Source of the DNA: Butyrivibrio sp. LC3010
GTDB taxonomy: Bacteria; Bacillota; Clostridia; Lachnospirales; Lachnospiraceae
Reading direction: 5' to 3'
Assembly: GCF_000424385.1 (NCBI RefSeq)
Contig: NZ_AUJU01000025.1
Location: 1 to 64,000 of the forward strand
Length of the DNA: 64,000 nucleotides
Shown here: positions 27,388 to 37,320 of the stretch, in pieces
Layout: every line of letters starts with the position of its first letter
Numbering within the stretch: position 1 is the first letter of the stretch
Notes under the pieces: generated by a model
The model's database searches: none
Told to the model about the DNA's origin: nothing
What the model saw: the letters and a program-made list of their open reading frames with translations, nothing else
Program-made: the position numbers and the translations under genes

Positions 27388-28896
27388 GTGGAAGAAAACA
27401 GAGTGCTGGAAATGCGAGGAATCAACAAAAGCTTTCCGAATATAAAGGCATTACAGAATGTGGATTTTTCACTAAATAAGGGAGAAATTCATGCACTTAT
27501 GGGGGAAAACGGAGCCGGGAAGTCAACTCTGATCAAGGTTCTCACAGGTGTTTACACTAAGGATGAAGGAACCATCAGTCTTGACGGACATGGAAAAGTT
27601 ACCATACATTCACCGCAGGATGCACAGAAGTATGGTATCAGCACCGTTTATCAGGAAATTACACTTTGCCCTAATCTTACAGTAGCTGAGAATATGTATA
27701 TAGGGCGTGGTGATGCCAAACTCACGAATTGGAAGAAGATGAATGAGGATGCAGACAGAATTTTGCAATCTCTTGAAATTCCGGCAAAGGCTAATCAGCA
27801 GCTTTCGAATTGCTCTTTGGCAGTTCAGCAGATGGTTGCGATAGCAAGAGCAGTAGATATGGATTGTAAGGTTCTGATTCTGGATGAGCCTACATCATCT
27901 CTTGATGAGCAGGAAGTTGAGAAACTGTTTGGTCTCATGAGAGATCTTAAGAGCAGAGGCGTCGGCATCATCTTTGTAACACATTTTCTGGATCAGGTGT
28001 ATGAGGTATGTGATAAGATAACAGTTTTACGAGATGGAAAGCTTGTAGGAGAGTATGAGATAAAGGATTTGCCGAGGATTAAGCTGGTTGCGAAAATGCT
28101 CGGTAAAGAGATGGATGATCTCTCTGATATCAAGGGAGAGGGTGGAACCTATGAAGGTCCCGACGGAGATGAAAAGGTATTTGAAGCAACCGGTCTTCAG
28201 AGTAATGCGGGCATAAAGCCTTTTGATTTCCACATTAAGAAGGGTGAAGTCAACGGATTTACAGGTCTTCTCGGATCAGGAAGAAGTGAGTGCGTAAGAG
28301 CAATTTTCGGTGCAGACAGAGTGATTGGCGGTACAGTGAAAATGCACGGTAAGGAAATAAAGATTTCCAATCCGCTTGATGCTATGAAGCATGGTATAGC
28401 ATATCTTCCTGAAAACAGAAGAGGTGATGGAATCATTGGCGATCTGTCGGTTAAGGAAAATATTGTTCTTGCACTTCAGGTGCTGACGGGATTCATGAAG
28501 CCGTTCAGCAAGGCTCAGGTCAATGCCTTTGCAGATGAATACATTAAGAAGCTCAATATTAAAACAGCTTCTGCTGAGACTCCTATTAAATCACTCTCAG
28601 GTGGTAATCAGCAGAAATGTATTCTTGCAAGATGGCTTTTGATGCATCCTGAATATCTGATCCTTGATGAGCCTACAAGAGGTATCGATGTAGGAACAAA
28701 GGTTGATATACAGAAACTTGTTCTTGAACTTGCCAAGGACGGAATGAGTGTTACATTCATTTCTTCTGAGACTGATGAAATGTTAAGAACATGTTCAAGA
28801 CTGGTTGTCATGAGAGACAGAAAGGTTGTAGGTGAGCTCACAGGAGAAGACCTTACACAGAATAAGATAATGAGTACGATCGCGGGGGATAAGTAA
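27388..28896 (+). CDS. Sugar ABC transporter ATPase, double-domain (RbsA/MglA/YtfR type)
   Basis: 502 residues from a GTG start after AAAGAGG. There are two ATPase domains. The first has Walker A GENGAGKSTL, signature-region SNCSLAVQQMVAIARA (degenerate signature) and Walker B VLILDEPTSSLD. The second has the degenerate P-loop GLLGSGRSECVRAIFG, signature LSGGNQQKCILARWL and YLILDEPTRGID. This arrangement is typical of the CUT2 sugar importer family. It energises import by the two following permeases, with which it is tightly linked (3-bp gap). Confidence 0.95.
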   Translation: MEENRVLEMRGINKSFPNIKALQNVDFSLNKGEIHALMGENGAGKSTLIKVLTGVYTKDEGTISLDGHGKVTIHSPQDAQKYGISTVYQEITLCPNLTVAENMYIGRGDAKLTNWKKMNEDADRILQSLEIPAKANQQLSNCSLAVQQMVAIARAVDMDCKVLILDEPTSSLDEQEVEKLFGLMRDLKSRGVGIIFVTHFLDQVYEVCDKITVLRDGKLVGEYEIKDLPRIKLVAKMLGKEMDDLSDIKGEGGTYEGPDGDEKVFEATGLQSNAGIKPFDFHIKKGEVNGFTGLLGSGRSECVRAIFGADRVIGGTVKMHGKEIKISNPLDAMKHGIAYLPENRRGDGIIGDLSVKENIVLALQVLTGFMKPFSKAQVNAFADEYIKKLNIKTASAETPIKSLSGGNQQKCILARWLLMHPEYLILDEPTRGIDVGTKVDIQKLVLELAKDGMSVTFISSETDEMLRTCSRLVVMRDRKVVGELTGEDLTQNKIMSTIAGDK

Positions 28897-28899
28897 GAT

Positions 28900-29988
28900 A
28901 TGAGTAAACAGATGACTAAAAATGAAGGGAGCTTCTTAAGGAAGCTGATGGGTAATCAGTTGTTTATTCCGATTCTGGCACTTTTACTCCTGGCGGTAAT
29001 AAACCTGATAAATGATCCCGGATTTTTCAAAATAACACTTGGAACTAATAACGCAGGTAATCCGGTTCTGTCGGGTTATCTGATAACAATTCTTGATTAC
29101 GGCTCAGAGCTTGGAATTCTTGCAATCGGTATGACACTTGTAACTGCTGCTTCCGGCGGACAGGATATTTCAGTTGGTGCAACTATAGCAATCGCAGGAT
29201 CTGCAATGCTTAGAGTCCTCTGTGGAGGAACCTCAAGACCTACTGAGCTTGCGGCACCTATCTTTGTGGCATTTATTGTTGCATGTATCGTGGGAATGCT
29301 TTGCGGTGCGTTTAATGGAATGCTGGTTGCGGTCTTCAAGATTCAGCCTATGATAGCGACTCTGATTCTGTTTACGGCAGGTCGTTCGATAGCAGCCTGG
29401 ATCAACAATAATGAGCTTCCTATTGTTCCTGATCCTAAATTTTCATATTTTGGAAGCTTTATTCCGGGAATTCCGATTCCGACAACAGTTTTCATAGTTA
29501 TTGCATGTGTGGTTGTGATCGCTCTTGTGCTTAAGTTCACAACACTTGGTCTGTATACTCAGGCTGTTGGTATAAACGAAGGAGCTTCAAGACTTAATGG
29601 TATAAATCCTACATTTATTAAGTTCCTCAGTTTTGTAATTCTTGGACTTTGCGTAGCGGTTGCTGCTTTGATTAAGGTAAGCCGTCTTTCAACCATTAAC
29701 TATTCAGTTATTGCAAAGGATATAGAGATGGATGCTATCCTTGCGGTAGCCCTTGGCGGAAATTCGCTTTCAGGCGGTAAGTTTAACATGTGGGCATCAA
29801 TTCTGGGCGCATATGTTATTCAGTTCCTGACAACAACTCTTTACAAATTTAATGTTCAGTCTGATGCACTTGCAGCATATAAGGCAATCGTAGTAATTGT
29901 TCTCGTTGTTTTCTCAGCTCCTACAGTCAGAGAATATATGAAACAGCTGGCAAAGAAGGTTGCACCTGCAAAGAAGGAGGTGGCCTGA
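28900..29988 (+). CDS. Sugar ABC transporter permease (YtfT/RbsC type)
   Basis: 362 residues with about 8-10 hydrophobic helices. The family block LGGNSLSGGKFNMWASILGA (EAA-loop equivalent) and TLVTAASGGQDISVGATIAIAG are CUT2 permease signatures. It forms a heteromeric membrane channel with the next gene product, as YtfT does with YjfF in the galactofuranose importer. The stop codon abuts the next start. Confidence 0.92.
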   Translation: MSKQMTKNEGSFLRKLMGNQLFIPILALLLLAVINLINDPGFFKITLGTNNAGNPVLSGYLITILDYGSELGILAIGMTLVTAASGGQDISVGATIAIAGSAMLRVLCGGTSRPTELAAPIFVAFIVACIVGMLCGAFNGMLVAVFKIQPMIATLILFTAGRSIAAWINNNELPIVPDPKFSYFGSFIPGIPIPTTVFIVIACVVVIALVLKFTTLGLYTQAVGINEGASRLNGINPTFIKFLSFVILGLCVAVAALIKVSRLSTINYSVIAKDIEMDAILAVALGGNSLSGGKFNMWASILGAYVIQFLTTTLYKFNVQSDALAAYKAIVVIVLVVFSAPTVREYMKQLAKKVAPAKKEVA

Positions 29989-31029
29989 ATGAAAAACGAA
30001 AAATCAAAATCCGGCTTCTTTGGGAGAATGAATGACACCAATCTGCTTTTGACAATTACTATTGTGATTTTCTTCCTGATGTACATTGGTGCAATAGTAT
30101 TTCAGGGCGGAGGATTTACCAAGCCGCAGATGTTTTTCAACATATTAAATGCCAATGCAGCTCTAATAATCACAGCCTGCGGAATGAGCGTTGTAATGAT
30201 TTCCGGCGGTATCGATATTTCAGTCGGCGGTGTGGTTGCTCTTGTTTCCATGTGCTGCGCTGTATATCTTGACCATCATGATGGAAGTGTATTCGGGTCA
30301 ATACTTATCGCTCTTGGAATAGGACTTGCCTATGGCCTTGTTCAGGGATTCCTTGTGGCTTATCTGGACATACAGCCCTTTATCGTGTCACTTGCAGGAA
30401 TGTTCTTTGCAAGAGGTATGACAACTATAGTTAACACAGCACCTTTCAATGTGGCAGACGAAGAGTTCACCGCACTTAAGCTTACAAGAATTTTCATACC
30501 CGGAATGGGTACAACAAATAAAAAGGGCATATATGTTCCTGCATATGTTGAAATCGGTGTTATAGTTGCACTTCTTGTAGTAATTATCCTGTTTGCAGTG
30601 CTTCGCTGGACCAGACTTGGCAGAAATTTCTATGCAGTTGGCGGCAACAAACAGAGTGCATTGATGCTTGGTATTAATGTCAAAAAAACCAAGTTCCTTT
30701 CACACCTGATATGTAGTATACTTGCTGGTATTGGCGGTTATGTTTATTTCCTTCATGTTGGCTCAGGTTCAGCCAGTCATGCAATGGGTATGGAAATGAA
30801 TGCCATCGCATCATCAATCATCGGCGGAACAATGCTGACCGGTGGTGTCGGTAATATTATTGGAACACTTTTCGGAGTGCTCTCTCTTAGTACTATTCAG
30901 AATATTGTATCATCAGCCGGACTTGATCAGGCATGGTGGACCGGTATTACAATAGCAGCTATGCTTTGCATATTCCTTCTTATTCAGAGTATAGTAATGG
31001 CACAGAAGAAAAAAGCACTTAAGGCATAA
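29989..31029 (+). CDS. Sugar ABC transporter permease (YjfF type)
   Basis: 346 residues, multi-spanning. Signatures: ACGMSVVMISGGIDISVGGVVALVSM, FLVAYLDIQPFIVSLAGMFFARGM, YAVGGNKQSALMLGINV and SIIGGTMLTGGVGNIIGTLFG. It is the second, non-identical permease of the importer; a pair of different permeases points to a YtfQRT-YjfF-like system rather than ribose or xylose systems with one permease. It starts immediately after the stop codon of the preceding gene (TGAATG), implying translational coupling. Confidence 0.92.
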   Translation: MKNEKSKSGFFGRMNDTNLLLTITIVIFFLMYIGAIVFQGGGFTKPQMFFNILNANAALIITACGMSVVMISGGIDISVGGVVALVSMCCAVYLDHHDGSVFGSILIALGIGLAYGLVQGFLVAYLDIQPFIVSLAGMFFARGMTTIVNTAPFNVADEEFTALKLTRIFIPGMGTTNKKGIYVPAYVEIGVIVALLVVIILFAVLRWTRLGRNFYAVGGNKQSALMLGINVKKTKFLSHLICSILAGIGGYVYFLHVGSGSASHAMGMEMNAIASSIIGGTMLTGGVGNIIGTLFGVLSLSTIQNIVSSAGLDQAWWTGITIAAMLCIFLLIQSIVMAQKKKALKA

Positions 31030-31042
31030 GAATGAGGACTAT

Positions 31043-32080
31043 ATGAAAAAAATTGCTGTTTTTACAGCTATCACGCTCCTGCTTCCGGTACTTCTCGCCG
31101 GCTGCGGGAGCAGTGTCATTAAGGAAGAAAATAAAGTTGAAACTGTGAGCGAAGAGCTTCTGACAGTTGGATTTTCACAGCTTGGTGCAGAGTCTGACTG
31201 GCGAAATACCAATACTGTTTCGATGCAGGAGGCGCTGTCTAAGGAGAACGGTTTCAATCTTGTATATAAAAACGGACAGCAGAAGCAGGCAAATCAGATA
31301 ACGGCTGTTAGGATGTTTATCCAGCAGGGGGTTGATTATATTGTGCTTGCACCTGCCACAGAGACCGGGTGGGACATAGTTCTTGCGGAGGCAAGAGATG
31401 CGAATATTCCCGTAATTCTTGTGGACAGGAGAGTTGATGTTTCGGATAAAGGGCTTTATTCCTGCTGGGTTGGCTCGGATTTCGAGCTTGAAAGTAAGAA
31501 AGTAACGGCATGGCTTAAAGCTTTTTCAGACAGGAGAAATATTTCTCCTGAAAATATACATATAGTAAATATTCAAGGGTCCATAGGATCTACTGCTCAG
31601 ATCGGACGCACCAGAGGACTTGCCAATGCTGCGAGGGAGTATGGCTGGGATCTTTTAACCGAGGCAAGCGGAGATTTTACGGAAAATAAAGGCAGAGAAG
31701 TTATGGCTGCCCTGCTGAAAGGCCATGATAATATCAACGTGGTTTATTGTGAAAACGATAATATGGCAATAGGAGCTATCGATGCGATAGAAAGTGCCGG
31801 CAGAAAAGTCGGGCCAAATATTCTTAATGGCGATATCATGGTAGTTTCTTTTGACGGCGTAAATGAACAATCGCTGGATTATTGCAGAGAAGGGAAAATT
31901 TCCTGTATAGCAGAGTGCAATCCTTTACACGGACCAAGAGTGAGGGCACTTATTGAAGCACTTCAGGCCGGTGAAACACCTGAAAAATTCAATTATGTGG
32001 ATGAGCGTATATTCAGCTCTCTCGATATAGTTGATAACATAAGTGTTGATGGGATAACCTACGATGTTGAGGAACCATGA
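31043..32080 (+). CDS. Second sugar-binding lipoprotein, YtfQ-like
   Basis: 345 residues with a signal peptide and lipobox VLLAGCGSS. The PBP type I domain is strikingly YtfQ-like: LTVGFSQLGAESDWRNTNT, NGQQKQANQITAVRMFIQQGVDYI, APATETGWD, ILVDRRVDV, IQGSIGSTAQIGRTRG and VYCENDNMAIGAIDAIESAG. It lies 13 bp after the last permease, so it is in the same operon. It lacks the Ala/Glu linker of the first binding protein. It could deliver a second sugar to the same importer or act as a sensor for the neighbouring YesM kinase; neither is shown by sequence. Confidence 0.9.
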   Translation: MKKIAVFTAITLLLPVLLAGCGSSVIKEENKVETVSEELLTVGFSQLGAESDWRNTNTVSMQEALSKENGFNLVYKNGQQKQANQITAVRMFIQQGVDYIVLAPATETGWDIVLAEARDANIPVILVDRRVDVSDKGLYSCWVGSDFELESKKVTAWLKAFSDRRNISPENIHIVNIQGSIGSTAQIGRTRGLANAAREYGWDLLTEASGDFTENKGREVMAALLKGHDNINVVYCENDNMAIGAIDAIESAGRKVGPNILNGDIMVVSFDGVNEQSLDYCREGKISCIAECNPLHGPRVRALIEALQAGETPEKFNYVDERIFSSLDIVDNISVDGITYDVEEP

Positions 32081-32092
32081 GCTTTGGCAGGG

Positions 32093-32121
32093 TTGATTAT
32101 ATCCTTGTTATTTGCTAGAAT
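32093..32121 (+). promoter_or_regulatory. Probable secA promoter
   Basis: TTGATT (32093-32098), a 17-bp spacer and TAGAAT (32116-32121). It lies upstream of the hairpin at 32149, so a transcript from it would meet a terminator before secA. Confidence 0.6.
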
Positions 32122-32148
32122 GACATTTGTGATTTTGTCTTTATAGAG

Positions 32149-32176
32149 TAGGAGGCGAATCAGCTTCCTATTTTTT
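32149..32176 (+). terminator. Terminator between the importer operon and secA
   Basis: TAGGAGGC pairs with GCTTCCTA (one G-U) around GAATCA, followed by TTTTTT. It lies 39 bp before the secA start. Confidence 0.85.
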
Positions 32177-32214
32177 ATGTGCAAAAACGTAATATATTTA
32201 TGGAGCGATAAGAA

Positions 32215-34782
32215 ATGAGCATTATTGATAAGATCATTGGTACGCATAGTGAGCGTGAGCTTAAGCGCATTCAGGGAACGGTTGATAAGATCGAGAGTCT
32301 TCAGCCTGATATGAAGAAGCTTTCTGATGCGGAACTTAAGGCTAAAACCGATGAATTCAAGAAGAGACTTGAGAATGGCGAGACACTTGACGATATCCTT
32401 CCTGAGGCATATGCAACTGTCCGTGAGGCAGCTTGCAGAGTGCTTGGAATGGAGCACTTCCGTGTACAGCTTATAGGTGGCGTGATCCTTCATCAGGGTC
32501 GTATCGCAGAGATGCGTACCGGTGAAGGTAAGACACTGGTGGCTACACTTCCTTCATACCTTGACGCACTTGCAGGCAAGGGTGTTCACGTGGTAACAGT
32601 TAATGATTACCTGGCTAAGCGTGATGCTGAGTGGATGGGTAAGGTACATGAATTTCTGGGCCTGACTGTCGGAGTTGTACTTAACAGCATGACCAGTGAA
32701 GAGAGACAGGCTGCATATAACTGCGACATTACTTATGTTACAAACAATGAGCTTGGATTTGATTATCTTCGTGACAATATGGCTATCTACAAGGAACAGT
32801 GCGTTCTCAGGGGATTGAATTACGCTATCATCGATGAGATAGACTCAATTCTTATTGACGAAGCCCGCACACCTCTAATTATTTCAGGACAGAGTGATAA
32901 GTCTACCAAGCTCTATGAGGCGTGTGATATTCTTGCTAAACAGATGACCAGAGGCGCAGACATGGAAGAGTTTTCCAAGATGGATGCCATCATGGGAATC
33001 GAGCAGGAGGAAAGTGGAGACTTCATCGTAAACGAGAAGGACAAGCTTGTGAACCTCACTGCACAGGGTGTTTCTAAGGTCGAGAATTTCTTCAGAATAG
33101 ATAACCTTGCTGATCCTGAGAATCTGGAGATTCAGCATAATATTATTCTTGCTCTTCGTGCAAATAACCTTATGTTTAAGGATCACGATTATATCGTAAA
33201 GGACGATGAAGTACTTATCGTTGATGAATTTACCGGTCGTGTTATGCCCGGACGTCGTTATTCTGACGGTCTTCATCAGGCTATTGAGGCTAAGGAGCAT
33301 GTTAAGGTTAAGAGAGAGAGTAAGACTCTTGCTACGATCACATTCCAGAACTTCTTCAATAAATTTGAAAAGAAGTGCGGTATGACCGGTACAGCTCTTA
33401 CTGAGGAAAGAGAATTCCGTGATATCTACGGAATGGACGTTATAGAGATTCCTACAAACAAGCCTGTAATCCGTAAAGATCTTCAGGATGCTGTTTATAA
33501 GACCAAGAAGGAAAAGCTTAATGCAGTAGCAGATGCGGTTCAGGCTGCGCATGAAAAAGGACAGCCGGTTCTCGTAGGTACTATCACTATTGAATCTTCA
33601 GAGGAAGTTAGTAAGCTTCTTAAGAAGAGAGGTATTCAGCATAATGTCCTGAATGCCAAGTTCCATGAGATGGAAGCTCAGATAGTTGCTGAGGCAGGAA
33701 AACACGGTGCTGTTACGATCGCTACTAACATGGCAGGTCGTGGTACTGATATTAAGCTTGATGATGAGGCTGTTGCAGCAGGTGGTCTTAAGATCATCGG
33801 TACAGAGCGTCATGAAAGCAGACGTATTGATAATCAGCTCCGCGGACGTTCAGGTCGTCAGGGAGATCCCGGTGAATCTAAATTCTATCTTTCACTTGAG
33901 GATAATCTCCTTAGATTGTTTGGATCAGAGAGACTTATCTCAATGTTTAACTCTCTTGGTATTCCTGAAGGTCAGGAGATTGAGCACAAGGCTCTTTCAA
34001 AAGCTATCGAGTCAGCTCAGAAGAAGATTGAGGATAACAACTATGGAATCCGTAAGAACCTTCTTGAGTATGACCAGGTTAACAATGAGCAGAGAGAGAT
34101 CATCTATGATGAGCGCAGACGAGTTCTTAACGGAGACAGCATGCGCGATACTGTTTACAAGATGATCACTGATATAGTAGAGGATTCAGTTGAGACTGTA
34201 GTAGGTGAGGTTACTGATTCAGATGAATGGAATCTCTCAGAGCTTAACGAGCTCCTGCTTCCAATAATTCCGCTTAAAAAGATCAATCGCGGACGTATTA
34301 CCAAGCTCACAAAGAATGGTCTTAAGCAGCAGCTGAAGGAAGAGGCTGTGAAGCTTTACGAGGAGAAGGAGGCTGAGTTCCCTGAACCCGAGACCATCCG
34401 TGAGATTGAGCGAGTAATTCTTCTTAAGGTCATCGACAGAAAGTGGATGGACCACATTGATGATATGGATCAGCTTCGTCAGGGCATTGGCCTTCAGGCT
34501 TTTGCACAGAGAGATCCTAAGATAGAGTATAAGCTGGCAGGCTTTGAGATGTTCGACGAGATGACACGCAACATCAAAGAGGATACTGTAAGACTTCTGT
34601 TCCATGTTCACATCGAAGAGAAGGTTGAGCGTGAACAGGTTGCAAAGGTTACAGGAACCAATAAGGATGACAGTGTTGCCAAGGAACCGACAAAGCGTAT
34701 GGAGGCAAAGGTTTATCCTAATGATCCCTGCCCTTGCGGAAGTGGTAAGAAGTACAAGAACTGCCATGGCAGAATGCAATAA
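32215..34782 (+). CDS. secA: Protein translocase ATPase SecA
   Basis: 855 residues, full length. The motor drives preproteins through SecYEG. Visible: Walker [15 protein letters not shown] (about 100-112), the DEID Walker B box ([18 protein letters not shown]), the preprotein cross-linking region, the second nucleotide-binding domain ([28 protein letters not shown]) and the helical wing and scaffold. A C-terminal zinc-binding SecB/ribosome-type tail [14 protein letters not shown] closes it. GGAG lies 10 bp before the ATG. prfB follows after a hairpin-rich gap, a common secA-prfB pairing in Firmicutes. Confidence 0.98.
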   Translation: MSIIDKIIGTHSERELKRIQGTVDKIESLQPDMKKLSDAELKAKTDEFKKRLENGETLDDILPEAYATVREAACRVLGMEHFRVQLIGGVILHQGRIAEMRTGEGKTLVATLPSYLDALAGKGVHVVTVNDYLAKRDAEWMGKVHEFLGLTVGVVLNSMTSEERQAAYNCDITYVTNNELGFDYLRDNMAIYKEQCVLRGLNYAIIDEIDSILIDEARTPLIISGQSDKSTKLYEACDILAKQMTRGADMEEFSKMDAIMGIEQEESGDFIVNEKDKLVNLTAQGVSKVENFFRIDNLADPENLEIQHNIILALRANNLMFKDHDYIVKDDEVLIVDEFTGRVMPGRRYSDGLHQAIEAKEHVKVKRESKTLATITFQNFFNKFEKKCGMTGTALTEEREFRDIYGMDVIEIPTNKPVIRKDLQDAVYKTKKEKLNAVADAVQAAHEKGQPVLVGTITIESSEEVSKLLKKRGIQHNVLNAKFHEMEAQIVAEAGKHGAVTIATNMAGRGTDIKLDDEAVAAGGLKIIGTERHESRRIDNQLRGRSGRQGDPGESKFYLSLEDNLLRLFGSERLISMFNSLGIPEGQEIEHKALSKAIESAQKKIEDNNYGIRKNLLEYDQVNNEQREIIYDERRRVLNGDSMRDTVYKMITDIVEDSVETVVGEVTDSDEWNLSELNELLLPIIPLKKINRGRITKLTKNGLKQQLKEEAVKLYEEKEAEFPEPETIREIERVILLKVIDRKWMDHIDDMDQLRQGIGLQAFAQRDPKIEYKLAGFEMFDEMTRNIKEDTVRLLFHVHIEEKVEREQVAKVTGTNKDDSVAKEPTKRMEAKVYPNDPCPCGSGKKYKNCHGRMQ

Positions 34783-34825
34783 ATAAAGCTCCACTATGGA
34801 TGCACACTTGCACGAGAGAAATATA

Positions 34826-34874
34826 GTTGCTAAAGCAACCGCGCTCTGCGCGAGAATTTCGCGAGCGGAATTCT
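34826..34874 (+). repeat. Cluster of three small hairpins between secA and prfB
   Basis: GTTGC-TAAA-GCAAC (34826-34839), CGCG-CTCTG-CGCG (34840-34852) and AGAATT/AATTCT (34853-34874, loop TCGCGAGCGG). No T tract ends it, so it is not an obvious terminator; it resembles other compact palindromes in the window. Confidence 0.55.
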
Positions 34875-34896
34875 AATTTTATGGAAGGATATTAGT

Positions 34897-36039
34897 ATGG
34901 TAATTTTAGATCAGATGAAAGTTGAACTCTCTAACCAGCGTAGCACATTAGATGAGGTTACAGGTTCACTTGACCTTGATTCAAAAAAGAAGATGATTGA
35001 AGAGTTGTCCCGTGAAATGGAAGAGCCGAACTTCTGGGATGATGCAGAAAAAGCTAACAAGAAGACTAGAAATCTGAAAAACATGCAGGATCTTGTAGCA
35101 TCTGTAGAAAGTCTTCATAAGCAGTATGATGACATCATGGATCTCATTGATCTTCAGAATGCTGAAGGTGTAGATGATGATGACATGGCTGCTGAGATCA
35201 GAGAAGAGCTTGATAACTTTGAGGATACCCTCGAAGAGATAAGAATCAATAATCTTCTCAGCGGAGAGTATGATAACTGCAATGCAATTCTCAGATTGGC
35301 AGCAGGCGCAGGTGGTACAGAGGCTTGTGACTGGTGCAACATGCTTTACCGTATGTACACCAGATGGGCTGAGAGAAAAGGCTTCAAGATTGAAGTTCTT
35401 GATATTCTTGACGGAGATGAAGCAGGTCTTAAGTATGTTCAGTTCCAGATTGATGGAACAAATGCATACGGACTTCTCAAATCTGAGAAAGGCGTGCACA
35501 GACTTGTTCGTATCAGTCCTTTCAATGCTCAGGGTAAGAGACAGACTTCTTTTGTATCACTTGATGTAATGCCTGATATTGAAGATGACCTTGATGTTGA
35601 GATCAACCCTGAAGATCTGAGAATTGACACATATCGTTCAAGTGGTGCCGGCGGACAGCATATTAACAAGACTTCATCTGCTATTCGTATCACACACCTT
35701 CCTACAAATATAGTAGTAACCTGTCAGAATGAGAGATCTCAGTTCCAGAATAAAGATAAAGCCATGCAGATGCTGAAGGCTAAGCTTTACATGTTAAAGC
35801 TTGAAGAGCAGCAGGCCAAGATTGACGGCATTCGTGGTGAGGTTAAGGATATTGCCTGGGGAAATCAGATTCGTTCTTATGTTCTTCAGCCTTACACAAT
35901 GGTAAACGATACCAGAACCGGTGAGAAAAGTTCAAATGCTGACGGAGTGCTTGATGGAGATCTTGATCCTTTTATCAATGCATATCTTAAGTGGCTCGCT
36001 ACCGGCGGTAAACCGGTAGGGGATTCCGAGGAAGAATAA
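34897..36039 (+). CDS. prfB: Peptide chain release factor 2, without programmed frameshift
   Basis: 380 residues in one continuous frame from an ATG after AAGGA. It releases peptides at UGA and UAA. It has RF2 tripeptide SPF (VRISPFNAQGKRQTSF), GGQ motif (SSGAGGQHINKTSSAIRITHLP) and QNERSQFQNKDKAMQMLKAKL. Most RF2 genes carry CTTTGAC near codon 25, where a +1 shift autoregulates the gene. Here the same place reads CTTGAC (GSLDLD), one T short, so RF2 is made without a shift. Confidence 0.97.
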   Translation: MVILDQMKVELSNQRSTLDEVTGSLDLDSKKKMIEELSREMEEPNFWDDAEKANKKTRNLKNMQDLVASVESLHKQYDDIMDLIDLQNAEGVDDDDMAAEIREELDNFEDTLEEIRINNLLSGEYDNCNAILRLAAGAGGTEACDWCNMLYRMYTRWAERKGFKIEVLDILDGDEAGLKYVQFQIDGTNAYGLLKSEKGVHRLVRISPFNAQGKRQTSFVSLDVMPDIEDDLDVEINPEDLRIDTYRSSGAGGQHINKTSSAIRITHLPTNIVVTCQNERSQFQNKDKAMQMLKAKLYMLKLEEQQAKIDGIRGEVKDIAWGNQIRSYVLQPYTMVNDTRTGEKSSNADGVLDGDLDPFINAYLKWLATGGKPVGDSEEE

Positions 36040-36124
36040 TCTGGTTTGATTCTTGATAATAGAGAGAAAAAGCGGATTATACGTATTTGTAAGAATTTCG
36101 GTTGATAAATTTTTAAAATAATGA

Positions 36125-36153
36125 TTGACATATAATAAAAAATGTGATAACTT
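36125..36153 (+). promoter_or_regulatory. Promoter of the rplJL operon
   Basis: TTGACA (36125-36130), a 17-bp spacer and TAACTT (36148-36153), directly upstream of the L10 leader. Confidence 0.75.
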
Positions 36154-36155
36154 AT

Positions 36156-36277
36156 CAAAGGTCGTTATGACCAGCCGAAGACAGTAGGTGTCATTTAAAT
36201 GACGTAAGCAAAGCGCCTACCGAGGAAAAAGTATTATATGACTTTTACACCTCTTGTCTTTGCGATAAGAGGTTTTT
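36156..36277 (+). promoter_or_regulatory. Ribosomal protein L10 leader
   Basis: The stretch matches the L10 leader family by its conserved pieces: GACCAGCCGAAGACAGTAGGTG near 36169 (in two blocks) and GCGCCTACCGAGG near 36215. A terminator-like hairpin follows, CCTCTT (36250-36255) with AAGAGG (36267-36272) and TTTTTC. L10(L12)4 binding to this RNA represses its own operon in Firmicutes. Confidence 0.85.
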
Positions 36278-36310
36278 CTTTGGCGGTAAATTCTATAAGG
36301 AGGTAAAAAG

Positions 36311-36886
36311 ATGGCAAAGGTTGAATTAAAACAGCCCATAGTAAAAGAGATTTCTGATAAGATTCAGAACGCTCAGGCACTTGTACTTGTAGATCACCGT
36401 GGTTTAACTGTTGCTGAGGACACAGAGCTTCGTAAAAAGCTTCGTGCTGAGAACGTCAGCTACAAGGTTTACAAAAATACGATGATGAACTTCGCATTCA
36501 AGGGTACAGATTTTGAGCAGCTCGCTGATCTTCTTAACGGACCTAGCGCACTCGCTATTTCTGAGACAGATCCTGCAGCTCCTGCTCGTGTACTTGTTGA
36601 GTTTGCAAAGAAAGCAAAGGCTCTTGAGGTCAAAGGTGGTGTGATTGAGGGAAAACTGTATGATGCAGATGCCCTTAAGGAGATTGCTATGATCCCGCCC
36701 AAGGATCAGTTGCTTTCCAAGTTGCTTGGTTCTATGCAGTCACCTATCGCAAACTTCGCACGTGTCGTTAAACAGATCGCTGAGAAGAAGGCAGAGGGTG
36801 GCGAGGCAGCTCCCGCAGAGGAAGCTCCTGCAGCAGAAACAGCTGAGGCTCCTGCTGAAGAGGCAGCAGCTACAACAGCTGAGTAA
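36311..36886 (+). CDS. rplJ: 50S ribosomal protein L10
   Basis: 191 residues. L10 anchors the L7/L12 stalk on the ribosome and represses its operon. Typical motifs: VLVDHRGLTVAEDTELRKKLR, YKVYKNTMMNFA and GPSALAI. The last about 30 residues are Ala/Glu/Pro-rich, longer than in most homologues. AAGGAGG before the ATG. rplL follows after 50 bp with its own AGGAGG-like site. The usual rplK and rplA are not upstream; prfB is there instead. Confidence 0.96.
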   Translation: MAKVELKQPIVKEISDKIQNAQALVLVDHRGLTVAEDTELRKKLRAENVSYKVYKNTMMNFAFKGTDFEQLADLLNGPSALAISETDPAAPARVLVEFAKKAKALEVKGGVIEGKLYDADALKEIAMIPPKDQLLSKLLGSMQSPIANFARVVKQIAEKKAEGGEAAPAEEAPAAETAEAPAEEAAATTAE

Positions 36887-36936
36887 TTACAATTTTTTAA
36901 TGAAAATCAACTTATTTTTAATGGAGGTAAATAATA

Positions 36937-37311
36937 ATGGCAAAGTTATCTACAGCAGAGATTATCGATGCAATCAAAGAGTTATCAGTTCTTGAGCTTA
37001 ACGATCTTGTTAAGGCTTGTGAGGAAGAGTTCGGCGTATCAGCAGCAGCAGGTGTTGTTGTAGCAGCAGCAGGCGGCGCAGCAGCAGCTGAGGAAGAGAA
37101 GACTGAGTTCAACGTAGAGCTTACAGAAGTTGGCCCTAACAAGGTTAAGGTTATCAAGGTTGTTCGTGAGATCACAGGTCTTGGACTTAAGGAAGCAAAG
37201 GATCTTGTAGACAATGCTCCTAAGATGATCAAGGAAGGCGCTTCTAAGGAAGAGGCTGATGATATCAAGGCTAAGGTTGAGGCTGAAGGCGCTAAGGTTA
37301 CTCTTAAGTAA
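36937..37311 (+). CDS. rplL: 50S ribosomal protein L7/L12
   Basis: 124 residues. It is the flexible stalk protein that recruits translation factors. The N-terminal dimerisation part ([31 protein letters not shown]) is followed by an Ala/Gly hinge and the C-terminal domain ([42 protein letters not shown]). Confidence 0.97.
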   Translation: MAKLSTAEIIDAIKELSVLELNDLVKACEEEFGVSAAAGVVVAAAGGAAAAEEEKTEFNVELTEVGPNKVKVIKVVREITGLGLKEAKDLVDNAPKMIKEGASKEEADDIKAKVEAEGAKVTLK

Positions 37312-37320
37312 TCTTGTCTA

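Noticed and set aside
34926-34990. Programmed +1 frameshift in prfB
   Set aside because: The site reads CTTGAC in an uninterrupted frame starting at a good ATG; no in-frame UGA is present.
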